A DNA stretch of 64,000 nt from an uncultured Lachnospiraceae bacterium (GCA_902778165.1 CACYWQ010000005.1:47691-111690); one strand, 5' to 3'. Numbered from the stretch's first letter, positions 34,279 to 45,527 are shown. The notes: generated by a model from the sequence alone, not told the origin. Program-made: numbers and translations.

Positions 34279-34307
34279 TTCCGAATAAAATATAAGGAGA
34301 GAAGAAA

Positions 34308-35042
34308 TTGGCTTTAATCAAGAAGAAGAAACAACGCCAGTTGGCAGAAGATGAGCTCATAGTGCTTGACAATGTCACCAAGACTTATGCGACGGGTTCG
34401 CCGGCACTTAACGGTGTCAGCTTAACCGTCAAGAAAGGGGAATTTGTATTCATAGTCGGAGACAGCGGATCCGGTAAGTCTACTCTTATCAAACTCTTAC
34501 TTAGAGAGTTAACTCCCACATCAGGTGATATATATGTCAACAATATTAATCTTGGAAGATTAAGACACAGGCAGGTTCCTAAATATCGAAGGAATCTGGG
34601 AGTCGTATTCCAGGATTTCCGTCTGCTTAAGGACCGTAACGTATATGAGAACGTTGCGTTTGCCCAGAGGATCGTACAGACTCCGAGCAGACTTATTAAA
34701 CGTAATGTTCCCGCTATTTTGTCCATAGTCGGACTTGCGGGCAAATATAAGGCTAAGCCCAAGGAGTTATCAGGTGGTGAGCAGCAGAGAGTTGCCCTTG
34801 CCAGAGCGCTTATCAACAAACCGCCGATTCTTCTGTGTGACGAGCCTACGGGTAACCTCGATCCCCGTAATTCATGGGAGATCATGAAGTTGCTTGAGCA
34901 GATCAATAAGAGAGGAACAACCGTACTTGTCGTTACTCATAACAGAGAGATAGTCAATGAGATGCAGAAGAGAGTCGTAACTATGAAGAAGGGTGTCATA
35001 GTTAGCGACGAGGAGGAAGGAGGCTATATCGATGAGAATTAG
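34308..35042 (+). CDS. ftsE: Cell-division ATPase FtsE
   Basis: FtsE is the ATPase of the FtsEX complex, which transmits ATP binding across the membrane to activate a peptidoglycan hydrolase at the division site. The 244-residue protein starts at TTG 34308 behind AAGGAGA. It has Walker A GDSGSGKST (51-59), signature LSGGEQQRV, Walker B LLCDEPTGNLD and H-loop VTHN. It carries a basic N-terminus (KKKKQRQ). It overlaps ftsX by 11 bases. Confidence 0.94.
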   Translation: MALIKKKKQRQLAEDELIVLDNVTKTYATGSPALNGVSLTVKKGEFVFIVGDSGSGKSTLIKLLLRELTPTSGDIYVNNINLGRLRHRQVPKYRRNLGVVFQDFRLLKDRNVYENVAFAQRIVQTPSRLIKRNVPAILSIVGLAGKYKAKPKELSGGEQQRVALARALINKPPILLCDEPTGNLDPRNSWEIMKLLEQINKRGTTVLVVTHNREIVNEMQKRVVTMKKGVIVSDEEEGGYIDEN

Positions 35043-35928
35043 TACTTTCTTCTATACATTAAGACAGGGCGTGAGAAATATGTTCAGAAATGCATGGTTC
35101 TCACTTGCATCAATCGCAACCATAGCATCTTGTCTGCTTTTGTTCGGCATATTCTATTCGGTTGTTGCCAACTTCCAGAATATAGTCAAGACAGCCGAAG
35201 CCGGTGTGGCGGTAACGGTATTCTTTGATGAAGGTTTATCGGATGAAGAGAAGCAGCATATCGGTGAGTTGATTTTGGATCGTAAGGAAGTCGACAGGAT
35301 CAATTTCGTATCAGCTGATGAAGCATGGGAAAGCTTCAAAGATGAGTACCTCGGAGAATATGCGGATGGTTTCACGGAGAATCCCCTTGAAGATTCCGAG
35401 AACTATGAGATATATATGAAGGATATCTCGCTCCAGTCATCTTTGGTAACCTATCTTAAGACAATACCCGGCGTAAGGCAGGTCAACAGTTCGCAGCAGA
35501 CAGCCGATGCGCTTACGGGAGCCAACAGGCTGATAAGCTATATTTCAATCGGTATTATCGGAATTCTGTTAGCGGTATCTATCTTCCTTATAAGCAATAC
35601 CGTTATGATAGGTATCTCAGTTCGTAAGGAAGAGATCGGTATCATGAAATACATCGGTGCGACGGACTTCTTCGTCAGAGCACCTTTCGTTGTGGAAGGT
35701 CTTATTATCGGTGTGATAGGTGCTGCTATACCGCTTGGTATCATATATTTTATATATATTAAGGCCATGAACATCATACTTGAGCGTTTCACCGAGATAG
35801 GTTCCATTCTTCAGTTCCTTCCGGTTGAGACAATATTCAAGGCACTGACACCAGTGTCGTTAGGCATAGGCGCCGGCATCGGTCTTATAGGAAGTTTTGT
35901 AACAGTAAGGAAGCATCTAAGGGTTTGA
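35032..35928 (+). CDS. ftsX: Cell-division membrane protein FtsX
   Basis: The 298-residue membrane partner of FtsE has an N-terminal cytoplasmic part (FFYTLRQGVRNMFRNAW) and a first helix at about 22-46. An extracytoplasmic domain follows (about 47-165; it interacts with the hydrolase activator), then three helices (about 170-195, 218-245, 265-292). The motif VRKEEIGIMKYIGATD before the second half is typical. The next gene, 6 bases after the stop, is the predicted activator or hydrolase. Confidence 0.93.
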   Translation: MRISTFFYTLRQGVRNMFRNAWFSLASIATIASCLLLFGIFYSVVANFQNIVKTAEAGVAVTVFFDEGLSDEEKQHIGELILDRKEVDRINFVSADEAWESFKDEYLGEYADGFTENPLEDSENYEIYMKDISLQSSLVTYLKTIPGVRQVNSSQQTADALTGANRLISYISIGIIGILLAVSIFLISNTVMIGISVRKEEIGIMKYIGATDFFVRAPFVVEGLIIGVIGAAIPLGIIYFIYIKAMNIILERFTEIGSILQFLPVETIFKALTPVSLGIGAGIGLIGSFVTVRKHLRV

Positions 35929-35934
35929 TACTGT

Positions 35935-37164
35935 ATGTTTGGTAAAAAAAGAAGGCTACTCAGTGTAACGGCCCTCGTCGTTTCCTTATGTATCATGACG
36001 AACACAGGATTGCAGGTGTATGCCGACACTGATGATCTTCAGGCATCTATCAAGGCCAAGCAGGCCGAGATAGAACAGGCTGAGAAAGAGAAGAAACAGA
36101 TACAGGGTAACATCTCGGACGCTAAGAAGATAGTGTCCGGCTTAGAGTCTACCAAGAAAGACCTTGAAGCTTACGTAACGGAACTGGATGCCAATCTTAC
36201 AGAGGTTGAGGCTAATATCGAAGAACTTAAGGCACTTATCGCCGATAAGGAGGCAGAGATAGCCGAGGCTACGGCAGATCTTGAAGAAGCCGAAGAGATC
36301 CAGCACAACCAGTACGAAAACATGAAGAAGCGTATCAAGTTCATATACGAGAAAGGTGATACATTCTATCTGGATTTGATATTCTCGGCAAGTTCTTATG
36401 CAGATATGCTTAATAAGGCTGATTATGCGGAGAAGTTGTCTGAATATGACGCCAATAAATTAGAGGAATTCAAGCAGACATGTGTGTATGTTGCAGCATG
36501 TAAGGCTGACCTTGAATCGGATAAAGAAGTATTGGATGAGGCTAAGGCTAAGCAGGATGAAGAACAGGAGAACCTGAATACTCTTATCGATGCCAAGAAC
36601 GGTGAGATAGGTATTACCGAAGCCAATATCCAGAATAAAGAAGCGGCAATCAAGGAATTAGAGGCAGATCTGGCAGCACAGACTGCTGCTATTCAGGCAC
36701 TTGAGCAGGCAGTAGCCGAAGAACGTCGCAGACTTGCGGAAGAGAGCGGTGTTAAGCTGACCTACGACGGCGGAATGTTTAAGTGGCCGGCTCCTTCTTA
36801 TACTAAGATATCCGATGATTACGGCTCAAGAATTCATCCGATACTTGGAGTTGAGCAGTTCCATAACGGTGTGGATATGGCAGCTCCCGGAGGTTCACCC
36901 ATACTTGCCGCATATGACGGAGAGGTAGTTGCATCCGCATATAATGCATCGATGGGTAATTATGTAATGATAGACCACGGTGATACGTTGTATACCATTT
37001 ATATGCATGCATCTGCATTGTATGTATCTAAGGGAGATCTGGTATCTAAGGGTCAGAAGATAGCAGCGGTAGGTACCACGGGACGTTCAACGGGTAACCA
37101 TTTACACTTCAGTGTACGTAAGAACGGTTCTTATGTGAGTCCATGGAATTATCTGTCACAATAG
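35935..37164 (+). CDS. Murein hydrolase: coiled coil plus M23 peptidase (EnvC/PcsB-like FtsX partner)
   Basis: The 409-residue secreted protein has a signal peptide (cut near VYA, residue 32), then a long coiled coil (about 35-265, rich in Glu, Lys and Ala, with two helical arms) that in related proteins binds the FtsX loop. A C-terminal M23 metallopeptidase (about 290-409) follows, with HNGVDMAA and NHLHFS bearing the zinc ligands. As both zinc-binding motifs are complete it is probably an active endopeptidase, unlike the EnvC type, which lacks them. It is cotranscribed with ftsEX. Confidence 0.9.
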   Translation: MFGKKRRLLSVTALVVSLCIMTNTGLQVYADTDDLQASIKAKQAEIEQAEKEKKQIQGNISDAKKIVSGLESTKKDLEAYVTELDANLTEVEANIEELKALIADKEAEIAEATADLEEAEEIQHNQYENMKKRIKFIYEKGDTFYLDLIFSASSYADMLNKADYAEKLSEYDANKLEEFKQTCVYVAACKADLESDKEVLDEAKAKQDEEQENLNTLIDAKNGEIGITEANIQNKEAAIKELEADLAAQTAAIQALEQAVAEERRRLAEESGVKLTYDGGMFKWPAPSYTKISDDYGSRIHPILGVEQFHNGVDMAAPGGSPILAAYDGEVVASAYNASMGNYVMIDHGDTLYTIYMHASALYVSKGDLVSKGQKIAAVGTTGRSTGNHLHFSVRKNGSYVSPWNYLSQ

Positions 37165-37230
37165 GTTTGGGATAACTTTGCGGATTGCTGTTTGGAAATA
37201 ATATATTAATAAGATTACAGAGGTATTAAA

Positions 37231-38538
37231 TTGTTAGAAGAAAAGGAAATAATATCAGAAGACTTAAGACCTGAAGCTTCGGCTTCAGGTTCTGTTAACA
37301 AGAAGAATTTTCTGTCGGGTATAATATGCGGAATGTTAGTTGCAATGTGCATCATGGGTATTGCAATAATTGCCAGACATTTCTACGTAGACTACAAGAT
37401 CAGAAAGTTGATAGAGGCAGGTGCCTATACGGAGGATGGAAGTACTTTCAGAAGCAAGCTTCTTAACGAACAGGTAGCCAGCAAGATTAAGACGCTTGAA
37501 TCCGTTATTGATAAGTACTACCTTAACGAATATACAACGAATGATCTTGAGACCGGAATCTACAAGGGTATGATAGATTCGCTCGGTGATAAATACGGTG
37601 TCTATTATACGGTTGAAGAGATTAAGGATGCCAGGGAGAAGAGCGAAGGTGTATTTGGCGGAATCGGTGCTTATATAAGTTACGATGAGGAGAGTGATTA
37701 TTGTATAATCGCCGGCACTATGGAAGGAACTCCCGCCGAGGCAGCAGGTCTTAGAGAAGGAGACTACATATATAAGGTTGATGATATCGACGCCAAGGGA
37801 ATGGACAGTTCAGAGATTGTTCAGTATGTAAGAGGTGAGATCGGTTCAACCGTACATCTTACGCTTATAAGAGAAGGCTCGGATGACCCTATAGAAGTGG
37901 ATATAGTCAGAGAGAAGATAGAATCTACAACAGTATATTCCGAAATGATGGAAGACAATATCGGATACATAGGTATTACGGAATTCGATACGGTTACATC
38001 GGATCAGTTTGTTGAGGCGTTGGCAGTACTCAAGGGTCAGGGTGCAAGAGGCATCGTTATAGATTTAAGATCCAATCTTGGCGGCAATCTGGATACGGCA
38101 TGTGATATAGCGCGTAATATTCTGCCTAAGGGTGTTATTGTATCTACGATTGATAAGTATGACAATAAGAAAGAATACACATGTGACGGAGAGCACGAAC
38201 TTGATCTTCCGCTTGTTGTGCTTGTAAATAAGTATTCGGCAAGCGCTTCGGAAGTACTTACGGGTGCCATCAAGGACTACGGCAAGGGAAGAGTCGTGGG
38301 TACCACGACTTTCGGTAAGGGTATAGTTCAGACCGTAATCCCATTATCGGACGGCTCTGCCGTTAAGCTCACGACAAGTGCATATTATACTCCCAACGGT
38401 GTTTGCATTCACGGAACGGGTATTGATCCCGATGTTACCGTTGAGTTTGATTCGGATGCATACTACGATAAGGGTATAGATAATCAGCTTAATGCCGCGA
38501 TAGAAGAAATCCATAAGATTTGGGAAGAGAGTTATTAA
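37231..38538 (+). CDS. ctpA: Carboxy-terminal processing peptidase (S41, CtpA-like)
   Basis: This is a 435-residue membrane-anchored serine protease. TTG 37231 follows AGAGGT. An N-terminal anchor helix (about 27-50) and a helical linker lead to a PDZ domain (about 130-215, with EGTPAEAAGLREGDYIYKVD) and the peptidase domain with a Ser-Lys dyad S338 (in SASASEV) and K363 (in FGKGIVQ). The 25-residue spacing between the two is as in CtpB. It follows the ftsEX-hydrolase genes and may process or degrade wall hydrolases, an inference supported by location. A terminator follows. Confidence 0.93.
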   Translation: MLEEKEIISEDLRPEASASGSVNKKNFLSGIICGMLVAMCIMGIAIIARHFYVDYKIRKLIEAGAYTEDGSTFRSKLLNEQVASKIKTLESVIDKYYLNEYTTNDLETGIYKGMIDSLGDKYGVYYTVEEIKDAREKSEGVFGGIGAYISYDEESDYCIIAGTMEGTPAEAAGLREGDYIYKVDDIDAKGMDSSEIVQYVRGEIGSTVHLTLIREGSDDPIEVDIVREKIESTTVYSEMMEDNIGYIGITEFDTVTSDQFVEALAVLKGQGARGIVIDLRSNLGGNLDTACDIARNILPKGVIVSTIDKYDNKKEYTCDGEHELDLPLVVLVNKYSASASEVLTGAIKDYGKGRVVGTTTFGKGIVQTVIPLSDGSAVKLTTSAYYTPNGVCIHGTGIDPDVTVEFDSDAYYDKGIDNQLNAAIEEIHKIWEESY

Positions 38539-38583
38539 ACGACGAACATATATTCGAATAATCGTTGAAAACGAATTAAGGAA

Positions 38584-38618
38584 GTGGTACACTGTTATCA
38601 GTGTACCGCTTTTGTTTG
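38584..38618 (+). terminator. Intrinsic terminator after ctpA
   Basis: An 11-bp stem with one G-U pair (38584-38594 with 38599-38609, GTGGTACACTG / CAGTGTACCGC) and a TTAT loop is followed by TTTTGTTTG. Confidence 0.9.
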
Positions 38619-38652
38619 TTTTATATACAGAAATAAAGAGGTTTAGACAGAT

Positions 38653-40626
38653 ATGGAGTTCAAGCTTCATTCAGAATACCAACCTACCGGCGACCAACCG
38701 CAGGCAATAGAAGAACTTGTCGAAGGTTTCAAACAAGGTAATCAGTTTGAGACCCTGCTTGGCGTTACGGGTTCCGGCAAGACCTTCACGATGGCGAATG
38801 TCATTGCAGCGCTTAACAAGCCGACGTTGATCATCAGCCATAACAAAACACTGGCCGGACAATTGTACTCGGAGATGAAAGAGTTCTTCCCCGAGAATGC
38901 GGTGGAGTATTTTGTGTCCTATTACGATTATTATCAGCCGGAAGCGTATGTTCCTTCTTCCGATACATATATTGCCAAGGATTCTTCGGTTAATGATGAG
39001 ATTGATAAGTTAAGACTTTCAGCCACTGCATCGCTTACAGAGAGGCGTGATGTGATCGTCGTATCCAGTGTCAGCTGTATATACGGTCTGGGTAATCCCG
39101 ATGATTATAAGGATCTTATAGTATCGCTCCGCCCCGGCCAGCAGAAGGACAGAGATGCCGTAATAAGAGAACTGATAGATATCAGATATGACAGAAATGA
39201 TAATGATATAGAGCGTGCCACATTCAGGGTACGCGGGGATACGGTTGAGATATATCCGGCAATCGGCGGAGACAATCTTATAAGGGTTGAGTTCTTCGGA
39301 GATGAGATAGACAGGATATCGGAAGTGGATCCTGTTACGGGACGCATGAAGAATACGCTTGATTTCGCGGCAATATTCCCGGCATCGCATTATGTCATAC
39401 CTCCGGATAAGATCAGTGCTGCATGTGACAGAATAGAAGCGGAGCTTAAAGAGAGAGTATCATTCTTTAAGCACTCGGATAAGCTTATAGAAGCGCAGAG
39501 GATTGCGGAGAGGACGAACTTCGACCTGGAGATGCTGCGTGAGACGGGATTCTGCACAGGAATTGAGAATTATTCGGCACCTATGGGCGGACGTAAGCCG
39601 GGTGAGAGACCGATGTGTCTGATGGATTACTTCGATGACTTCCTGCTTATAATAGACGAGAGTCATATTACGGTGCCTCAGATAGGCGGAATGTATGCCG
39701 GAGACAGATCACGTAAGACGACGCTTGTCGACTACGGATTCAGACTTCCTTCGGCGCTTGATAACAGACCCCTTAGTTTTGATGAATTTGAAGATCAGTT
39801 GGATCAGGTTATGTTCGTATCTGCCACACCGGGTGATTATGAGGCTGAGCATGAACTGCTTCGTGCCGAGCAGGTGATAAGACCTACAGGATTGCTGGAT
39901 CCCGAGATATCGGTCAGACCTGTTGAAGGTCAGATAGATGATCTTATCAGTGAGATCAAGAAAGAGACGGCTAAGAAGGGTAAGGTCATGATCACCACTC
40001 TTACCAAGCATATGGCGGAAGATTTGACGGACTATCTTAAAGAAGTCGGAATCAGAGTTAAGTACTTACACTCGGATATAGATACACTTGAGAGAGCGCA
40101 GATTATCAGAGATTTACGTCTTGACGTATTCGATGTTCTGGTTGGTATCAATCTCTTGCGAGAGGGACTTGATATACCTGAGATTACCCTTGTTGCAATA
40201 CTTGACGCAGACAAGGAAGGATTCTTACGTTCAGAGACATCTCTGATACAGACTATAGGACGTGCCGCACGTAACAGCGAAGGTCATGTCATAATGTACG
40301 CCGACAATATGACCGAATCAATGCGTAAGGCAATAGATGAGACGAACAGACGTCGCGATATCCAGCAGAAATATAATGAAGAGCACGGCATAACGCCGAC
40401 GACCATACAGAAGGCCGTAAGAGAACTTATAAGTATCACCAAGGAGATTGCCGGTGAAGAGGCGAAGTTTGCCAAAGATCCGGAGAGTATGTCAGAGGGT
40501 GAGATACGTAAGTTAATGGATAAGATAGAGAAGCAGATGAGGAAGGCTGCAGCGGAACTTGATTTCGAGACTGCGGCTGAACTTAGAGATAAGCTTATTG
40601 AATTAAAAGAACACTATAAGAAGTGA
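38653..40626 (+). CDS. uvrB: UvrB, excinuclease ABC subunit B
   Basis: UvrB is the helicase-like damage-verifying subunit that binds UvrA, then recruits UvrC. The 657-residue length is standard. It shows the Walker [10 protein letters not shown] near residue 38, the beta-hairpin region [16 protein letters not shown]-type box IIDESH, helicase motif [13 protein letters not shown] and [11 protein letters not shown], and a C-terminal UVR coiled coil (about 620-657) that contacts UvrC. It is followed 19 bases later by uvrA. Confidence 0.98.
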   Translation: MEFKLHSEYQPTGDQPQAIEELVEGFKQGNQFETLLGVTGSGKTFTMANVIAALNKPTLIISHNKTLAGQLYSEMKEFFPENAVEYFVSYYDYYQPEAYVPSSDTYIAKDSSVNDEIDKLRLSATASLTERRDVIVVSSVSCIYGLGNPDDYKDLIVSLRPGQQKDRDAVIRELIDIRYDRNDNDIERATFRVRGDTVEIYPAIGGDNLIRVEFFGDEIDRISEVDPVTGRMKNTLDFAAIFPASHYVIPPDKISAACDRIEAELKERVSFFKHSDKLIEAQRIAERTNFDLEMLRETGFCTGIENYSAPMGGRKPGERPMCLMDYFDDFLLIIDESHITVPQIGGMYAGDRSRKTTLVDYGFRLPSALDNRPLSFDEFEDQLDQVMFVSATPGDYEAEHELLRAEQVIRPTGLLDPEISVRPVEGQIDDLISEIKKETAKKGKVMITTLTKHMAEDLTDYLKEVGIRVKYLHSDIDTLERAQIIRDLRLDVFDVLVGINLLREGLDIPEITLVAILDADKEGFLRSETSLIQTIGRAARNSEGHVIMYADNMTESMRKAIDETNRRRDIQQKYNEEHGITPTTIQKAVRELISITKEIAGEEAKFAKDPESMSEGEIRKLMDKIEKQMRKAAAELDFETAAELRDKLIELKEHYKK

Positions 40627-40645
40627 TACGGAGATAACAGATAAG

Positions 40646-43498
40646 ATGGGAGAATTTATTAAGATCCGCGGAGCGGCAGAGCACAATCTTAAGAATATAG
40701 ATGTAGATATACCGAGAGGTAAATTTGTCGTACTGACAGGTCTGTCAGGTTCGGGCAAGTCATCTCTCGCATTTGATACCATATATGCGGAAGGACAGCG
40801 CAGATATATGGAGTCAATATCAAGTTATGCAAGACAGTTCTTAGGTCAGATGGAGAAGCCTAATGTGGAACTTATAGAAGGCCTCTCTCCGGCTATATCC
40901 ATAGATCAGAAGTCAACCAACCGTAACCCAAGATCCACTGTAGGTACGGTTACTGAGATATATGACCATATGCGTTTGCTATATGCGAGGATCGGAGTTC
41001 CTCATTGTCCGGAGTGTGGCAAGGTCATATCCAAGCAGACAGTGGACCAGATGGTTGATAGGCTCATGGAACTTCCGGAAGGAACTAAGATTCAATTGAT
41101 GTCACCCGTTGTAAGAGGCAAGAAGGGAAGACATGAGAAAGTCATAGAGAGTGCGCGAAGAAGCGGTTATGTAAGAGTTCGTGTGGACGGTAATCTCTAT
41201 GATCTGTCGGAAGATATCGAACTTGATAAGAATATCAAGCACAGTATAGAGATAATTGTAGACAGAGCAGTTATAAGAGAAGGAATGGCTTCAAGAATAA
41301 GCGATTCGATTGAGAATGCTCTTAGCCTAAGCGGCGGATTGCTGGAAGTTGAGATAGTTGACGGAGAGACTCTTAATTTCTCCGACAGTTTGGCTTGTCC
41401 CGATTGCGGAATAAGTATAAGCGAGATCGAACCCAGAAGTTTCTCGTTTAATAATCCTTACGGCGCCTGCCCCGATTGTGTCGGACTCGGATATAAGATG
41501 GAATTTGATCCCGATCTTCTTATTCCGGATAAGAGCTTAAGCATCCATGAAGGAGCCATCTCATGTATGGGATGGGCATCAAGCAATAAGCCGGGAAGTT
41601 TTACATATGCTGTTTTGGAGGCATTATCCAAGGCTTATAAGTTTTCTTTGGACACTCCCTTTGAGAAACTTAAGCCTGCTGTTCAGGATATGATCGTATA
41701 CGGCAAGAATGCGAAGGAAGTCATGGTCCACTACGAGGGTCAGAGAGGCGTGGGTGATTACCCAATAGTATTCGAAGGTCTTATTAACAACATGATGAGA
41801 AGATACAGGGAGACTTTCTCTGATTCCATGAAGCAGGAATATGAGGAACTTATGAGTTTCACTCCCTGCACTACCTGCGGTGGTAAGAGACTTAAGAGAG
41901 AGTCGCTTGCGGTCACCATAGCGGGTAAGAATATATATGATATTACCACTCTGTCCATTAAGGATCTTCAGAAGTTCATGCAGAGTATTAAGCTTACCAA
42001 GACAGAGCAGATAATAGGTAAGCAGATTCTTAAAGAGATCAATTCCAGGGTCGGATTCTTAGTTAATGTAGGACTTGATTATCTGACACTTGCCAGAGGA
42101 GCGTCTACTCTGTCAGGTGGTGAGGCACAGCGAATCAGACTGGCAACACAGATCGGTTCCGGCCTTGTCGGAGTGTGTTATATCCTTGATGAGCCAAGTA
42201 TAGGATTGCATCAGAGAGATAATGATAAGTTGCTTGCGACTCTTAAGTCATTAAGAGATTTGGGAAACACTCTCATAGTGGTTGAGCATGATGAAGATAC
42301 TATGAGAGAGGCAGATTGTATCGTGGATATAGGTCCCGGTGCCGGAAGCCACGGAGGAGAAGTTGTTGCGGTCGGAACAGCCGATGAGATAATCAAGGTT
42401 CCAGAATCCATAACAGGCAAATACTTAAGCGGAGAACTAAGCATTCCGGTTCCCGCAACCAGGCGCAAGCCCACGGGTAAGTTAACTGTTAAGAATGCCA
42501 GAGAGAATAATCTTAAGGGCATAGATGTCGATATACCGCTCGGCGTAATGACCTGTGTGACAGGAGTGTCAGGATCCGGTAAGAGTTCGTTAATTAATGA
42601 GATTCTGTATAAGAGCCTTGCCAAGAAACTTAACAGGGCAAGAACTATTGCCGGCAAGCATGATGCCATATTAGGTACGGATAAACTTGATAAGGTAATT
42701 GATATAGACCAGTCTCCGATAGGAAGAACACCGAGATCCAACCCTGCAACATATACGGGAGTATTTGATCTTATAAGAGATCTCTATGCAGAGACGGCAG
42801 ATGCCAAGGCAAGAGGATACAGTAAGGGAAGATTCTCATTTAATGTTAAGGGCGGAAGATGTGAAGCCTGCGCAGGTGACGGAATCGTTAAGATTGAGAT
42901 GCATTTTCTGGCTGATGTATATGTCCCTTGTGAGGTCTGCAAGGGTAAGAGATATAACAGAGAGACCCTGGAAGTTAAGTATAAGGGTAAGAGCATATAT
43001 GATGTCCTTGATATGACGGTTGAGGACGCGCTTAAGTTCTTTGAGAATGTACCGAAGATCCGTAACAAGATACAGACTCTTTACGATGTGGGACTCGGAT
43101 ATGTTAAGCTTGGTCAGCCTTCAACAACATTATCCGGCGGTGAGGCACAGCGAATCAAGCTTGCATCGGAACTGAGCCGTAAGTCTACAGGCAATACCAT
43201 ATATATTCTGGATGAGCCGACTACCGGACTTCATTTCGATGATGTTGCCAAGCTTATCGAGATATTGCATAAGCTTGTCGAAGGCGGCAATACGGTTGTT
43301 GTTATAGAGCATAATCTGGATGTTATTAAGACTTCGGATTATATAATAGACCTCGGTCCAGAGGGAGGTGACGGAGGCGGAACCGTAATAGCCACGGGTA
43401 CACCGGAGAAGGTGGCTGCAGTCAGGGAATCATATACAGGGCAGTATTTGGCCAGGATTCTTAAGGCAGCCGGCCAAAGAACAGGAAAATCAAAATAA
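40646..43498 (+). CDS. uvrA: UvrA, excinuclease ABC subunit A
   Basis: The 950-residue dimeric ATPase recognises helix-distorting lesions. It has two ABC modules, each with Walker A ([11 protein letters not shown] near 30 and [11 protein letters not shown] near 640) and signatures [10 protein letters not shown]. Zinc-binding cysteine pairs (CPECG...CPDCG region and [11 protein letters not shown]...CEVC) are present. It starts 19 bases after uvrB, and the two form an operon ended by a strong terminator at 43555. The length and motifs indicate an intact gene. Confidence 0.98.
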   Translation: MGEFIKIRGAAEHNLKNIDVDIPRGKFVVLTGLSGSGKSSLAFDTIYAEGQRRYMESISSYARQFLGQMEKPNVELIEGLSPAISIDQKSTNRNPRSTVGTVTEIYDHMRLLYARIGVPHCPECGKVISKQTVDQMVDRLMELPEGTKIQLMSPVVRGKKGRHEKVIESARRSGYVRVRVDGNLYDLSEDIELDKNIKHSIEIIVDRAVIREGMASRISDSIENALSLSGGLLEVEIVDGETLNFSDSLACPDCGISISEIEPRSFSFNNPYGACPDCVGLGYKMEFDPDLLIPDKSLSIHEGAISCMGWASSNKPGSFTYAVLEALSKAYKFSLDTPFEKLKPAVQDMIVYGKNAKEVMVHYEGQRGVGDYPIVFEGLINNMMRRYRETFSDSMKQEYEELMSFTPCTTCGGKRLKRESLAVTIAGKNIYDITTLSIKDLQKFMQSIKLTKTEQIIGKQILKEINSRVGFLVNVGLDYLTLARGASTLSGGEAQRIRLATQIGSGLVGVCYILDEPSIGLHQRDNDKLLATLKSLRDLGNTLIVVEHDEDTMREADCIVDIGPGAGSHGGEVVAVGTADEIIKVPESITGKYLSGELSIPVPATRRKPTGKLTVKNARENNLKGIDVDIPLGVMTCVTGVSGSGKSSLINEILYKSLAKKLNRARTIAGKHDAILGTDKLDKVIDIDQSPIGRTPRSNPATYTGVFDLIRDLYAETADAKARGYSKGRFSFNVKGGRCEACAGDGIVKIEMHFLADVYVPCEVCKGKRYNRETLEVKYKGKSIYDVLDMTVEDALKFFENVPKIRNKIQTLYDVGLGYVKLGQPSTTLSGGEAQRIKLASELSRKSTGNTIYILDEPTTGLHFDDVAKLIEILHKLVEGGNTVVVIEHNLDVIKTSDYIIDLGPEGGDGGGTVIATGTPEKVAAVRESYTGQYLARILKAAGQRTGKSK

Positions 43499-43554
43499 CT
43501 CTAAAGTTATTCAATATTTAAGCCGATAGAATAATTAGGATATGTATAATGATT

Positions 43555-43610
43555 CGCACGGATGCGGTAATAATGCAAGAAGGACCTTGTACCGTATTCG
43601 TGCGTTTTTT
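43555..43610 (+). terminator. Strong intrinsic terminator after uvrBA
   Basis: A 15-bp stem with two G-U pairs (43555-43569 with 43590-43604) is followed by six T (43605-43610). It separates uvrA from the mreB-flagellar operon. Confidence 0.9.
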
Positions 43611-43644
43611 GCGCTTACCTCTTTTCTATCGGGAGACTTTCTAG

Positions 43645-43650
43645 TATAAT
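43645..43650 (+). promoter_or_regulatory. Likely -10 box of the mreB-flagellar operon
   Basis: A perfect TATAAT (43645-43650) sits 54 bases before mreB. No recognisable -35 is placed at 16-18 bases. Confidence 0.45.
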
Positions 43651-43704
43651 GGATTAGTTGATGATAGAATAATTTAGTTTTTATTGATAGAAAGAGGTAT
43701 AAAA

Positions 43705-44697
43705 ATGCAGGGTACAGATATAGGAATAGATCTCGGTACAGCGAGTATTCTGGTATATATCAGAGGCAAAGGCGTAGTTCTTAAAGAACCTTCGGTTGTG
43801 GCGTTTGACAACGATACCAATAAGATCCTGGCCATCGGAGAGGAAGCAAGACTGATGATCGGTCGTACTCCGGGACAGATTGTAGCGGTAAGACCCTTAA
43901 GAGAAGGTGTTATTTCTGATTATTCGGTTACCGAGAAGATGCTTAAGTACTTCATTCAGAAGGCTGTAGGCAAGAGAAGTCTTCGTAAACCCCGTATAGC
44001 TGTCTGTGTACCCAGTGGTGTTACGGAAGTTGAGAAGAAGGCTGTTGAGGATGCAACATATCAGGCCGGTGCCAGAGATGTTAAGATCATAGAAGAGCCC
44101 ATTGCGGCAGCGATAGGCGCCGGAATAGATATTTCGAAGCCTTGCGGCAACATGATAGTTGATATCGGTGGTGGAACGACCGATATAGCGGTTATCTCGC
44201 TTGGTAATTCGGTTGTCAGTGATTCGATCAAGATAGCCGGTGACCACTTCGATGAGGCGATAGTTCGTTACTTACGTAAGAAGTACAATCTTCTCATCGG
44301 TGAGAGAATGGCCGAGGACATTAAGATTAATATCGGTTCCGCTTACAAGAGAGCCGAGACGGCCTACTACGAAGTTAAGGGACGTAACCTTGTAACCGGA
44401 CTTCCCATGAGACTGAATATTTCTTCAGAAGATACAGAGGAAGCCTTAAGAGAGACAACATCCAAGATAGTGGATGCGATTCACAGCGTGCTTGAGAAGA
44501 CTCCGCCGGAACTTGCAGCGGATATAGCAGACAGAGGAATCGTACTTACGGGTGGAGGAAGCTTACTTAGCGGTCTGGAAGATCTGATCTGTTCTAAGAC
44601 AGGCATAACCACCATGACGGCTGAAGAGCCCACGACAGTTGTGGCTATCGGAACCGGTAAGTATGTGGAGTTCTTAGCGGGCTACAGAGAAGAATAA
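43705..44697 (+). CDS. mreB: MreB/Mbl-type actin-like cell-shape protein
   Basis: The 330-residue protein has the actin-fold nucleotide motifs: phosphate 1 DIGIDLGTASIL, connect/phosphate 2 VDIGGGTTDIAVISLG and adenosine VLTGGGSLLSGL. ATG 43705 is preceded by AGAGG; an in-frame upstream ATG at 43684 is less likely. MreB-family filaments guide lateral wall synthesis. The gene is followed by two flagellar rod-type genes, as Bacillus mbl is followed by flhO-flhP, so it is probably the Mbl-like branch. Confidence 0.93.
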   Translation: MQGTDIGIDLGTASILVYIRGKGVVLKEPSVVAFDNDTNKILAIGEEARLMIGRTPGQIVAVRPLREGVISDYSVTEKMLKYFIQKAVGKRSLRKPRIAVCVPSGVTEVEKKAVEDATYQAGARDVKIIEEPIAAAIGAGIDISKPCGNMIVDIGGGTTDIAVISLGNSVVSDSIKIAGDHFDEAIVRYLRKKYNLLIGERMAEDIKINIGSAYKRAETAYYEVKGRNLVTGLPMRLNISSEDTEEALRETTSKIVDAIHSVLEKTPPELAADIADRGIVLTGGGSLLSGLEDLICSKTGITTMTAEEPTTVVAIGTGKYVEFLAGYREE

Positions 44698-44739
44698 TTA
44701 TATAGCGAACATCAACACTGATTATTTAGGAGAGAGTGA

Positions 44740-45513
44740 ATGGTTAAAGGCTTGTATACCGCCTACACGGGCATGATCAATGAGCAGAACAGGATGGATG
44801 TATTGACCAACAACTTGGCCAATTCAGATACCAACGGTTTCAAGAAAGAGGGTGCAACAAGTCAGGCATTCGACTCTCTTCTTGCGCTTAAGATTAAAGA
44901 CAGAACAGAGAATCCCAACCTCGCTCATCCCATCGGAATTGCTAATTTAGGCGTTAAGGTCGGAGAGAATTATACCGATTATTCACAGGGAGCCTTCAAA
45001 GTAACCGACAGGACATATGACGTAGCACTGTCAGGAGACGGTTTCTTTAATATCGAGTATACCAATAAGGCCGGTGAGACAAGCACTATGTATACAAGAG
45101 ACGGAGCGTTTGTAGTCAATACTCAGGGATATCTTGTTAATAAAGACGGAGACTATGTTCTTGGAACAAGCGGACGTATAAGACTTGATCCCACACAGGA
45201 CGTGGCAATAGATACACAGGGTAATATATCTCAAAACGGTGCAAGAGTTGCAACGATTAAGCTTACGGATTTTGAGGACTACGATTATATAGAACATTTC
45301 GGTGAGAACTATTATCGTCCTGTTGAAGGTGCTACAGAAAAGGCAGCCAATGCAACAACCAATCAGGGATTCATAGAGACATCGAATGTACAGGTTGTGC
45401 AGGAGATGGTCGAGATGATATCCGTATCAAGACAGTATGAGAGTAATCAGAGACTAATTACCACAATAGACGGAACACTGCAGATAGTATCCAACCAGCT
45501 TGGTAAGGTGTGA
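44740..45513 (+). CDS. flhO: Flagellar hook-basal body protein (FlhO/FlgF-like)
   Basis: The 257-residue protein has the N-terminal flagellar basal-body rod motif (GLYTAYTGMINEQNRMDVLTNN, with the NNLANSDTNGFK signature) and a C-terminal rod/hook domain ending SRQYESNQRLITTIDGTLQ. Such proteins are exported by the flagellar type III system and assemble in the rod. The next gene encodes a close relative, and the pair corresponds to flhO-flhP of Bacillus. Confidence 0.9.
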   Translation: MVKGLYTAYTGMINEQNRMDVLTNNLANSDTNGFKKEGATSQAFDSLLALKIKDRTENPNLAHPIGIANLGVKVGENYTDYSQGAFKVTDRTYDVALSGDGFFNIEYTNKAGETSTMYTRDGAFVVNTQGYLVNKDGDYVLGTSGRIRLDPTQDVAIDTQGNISQNGARVATIKLTDFEDYDYIEHFGENYYRPVEGATEKAANATTNQGFIETSNVQVVQEMVEMISVSRQYESNQRLITTIDGTLQIVSNQLGKV

Positions 45514-45527
45514 TAGGAGGTTAAGTT

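Noticed and set aside
42211-42741. A 176-codon open frame on the complementary strand inside uvrA
   Set aside because: It is the antisense of conserved uvrA motifs with Ser/Leu-rich composition, a typical shadow frame. The same holds for long antisense frames in recD2 (47794-48336) and glcK (15024-15539).
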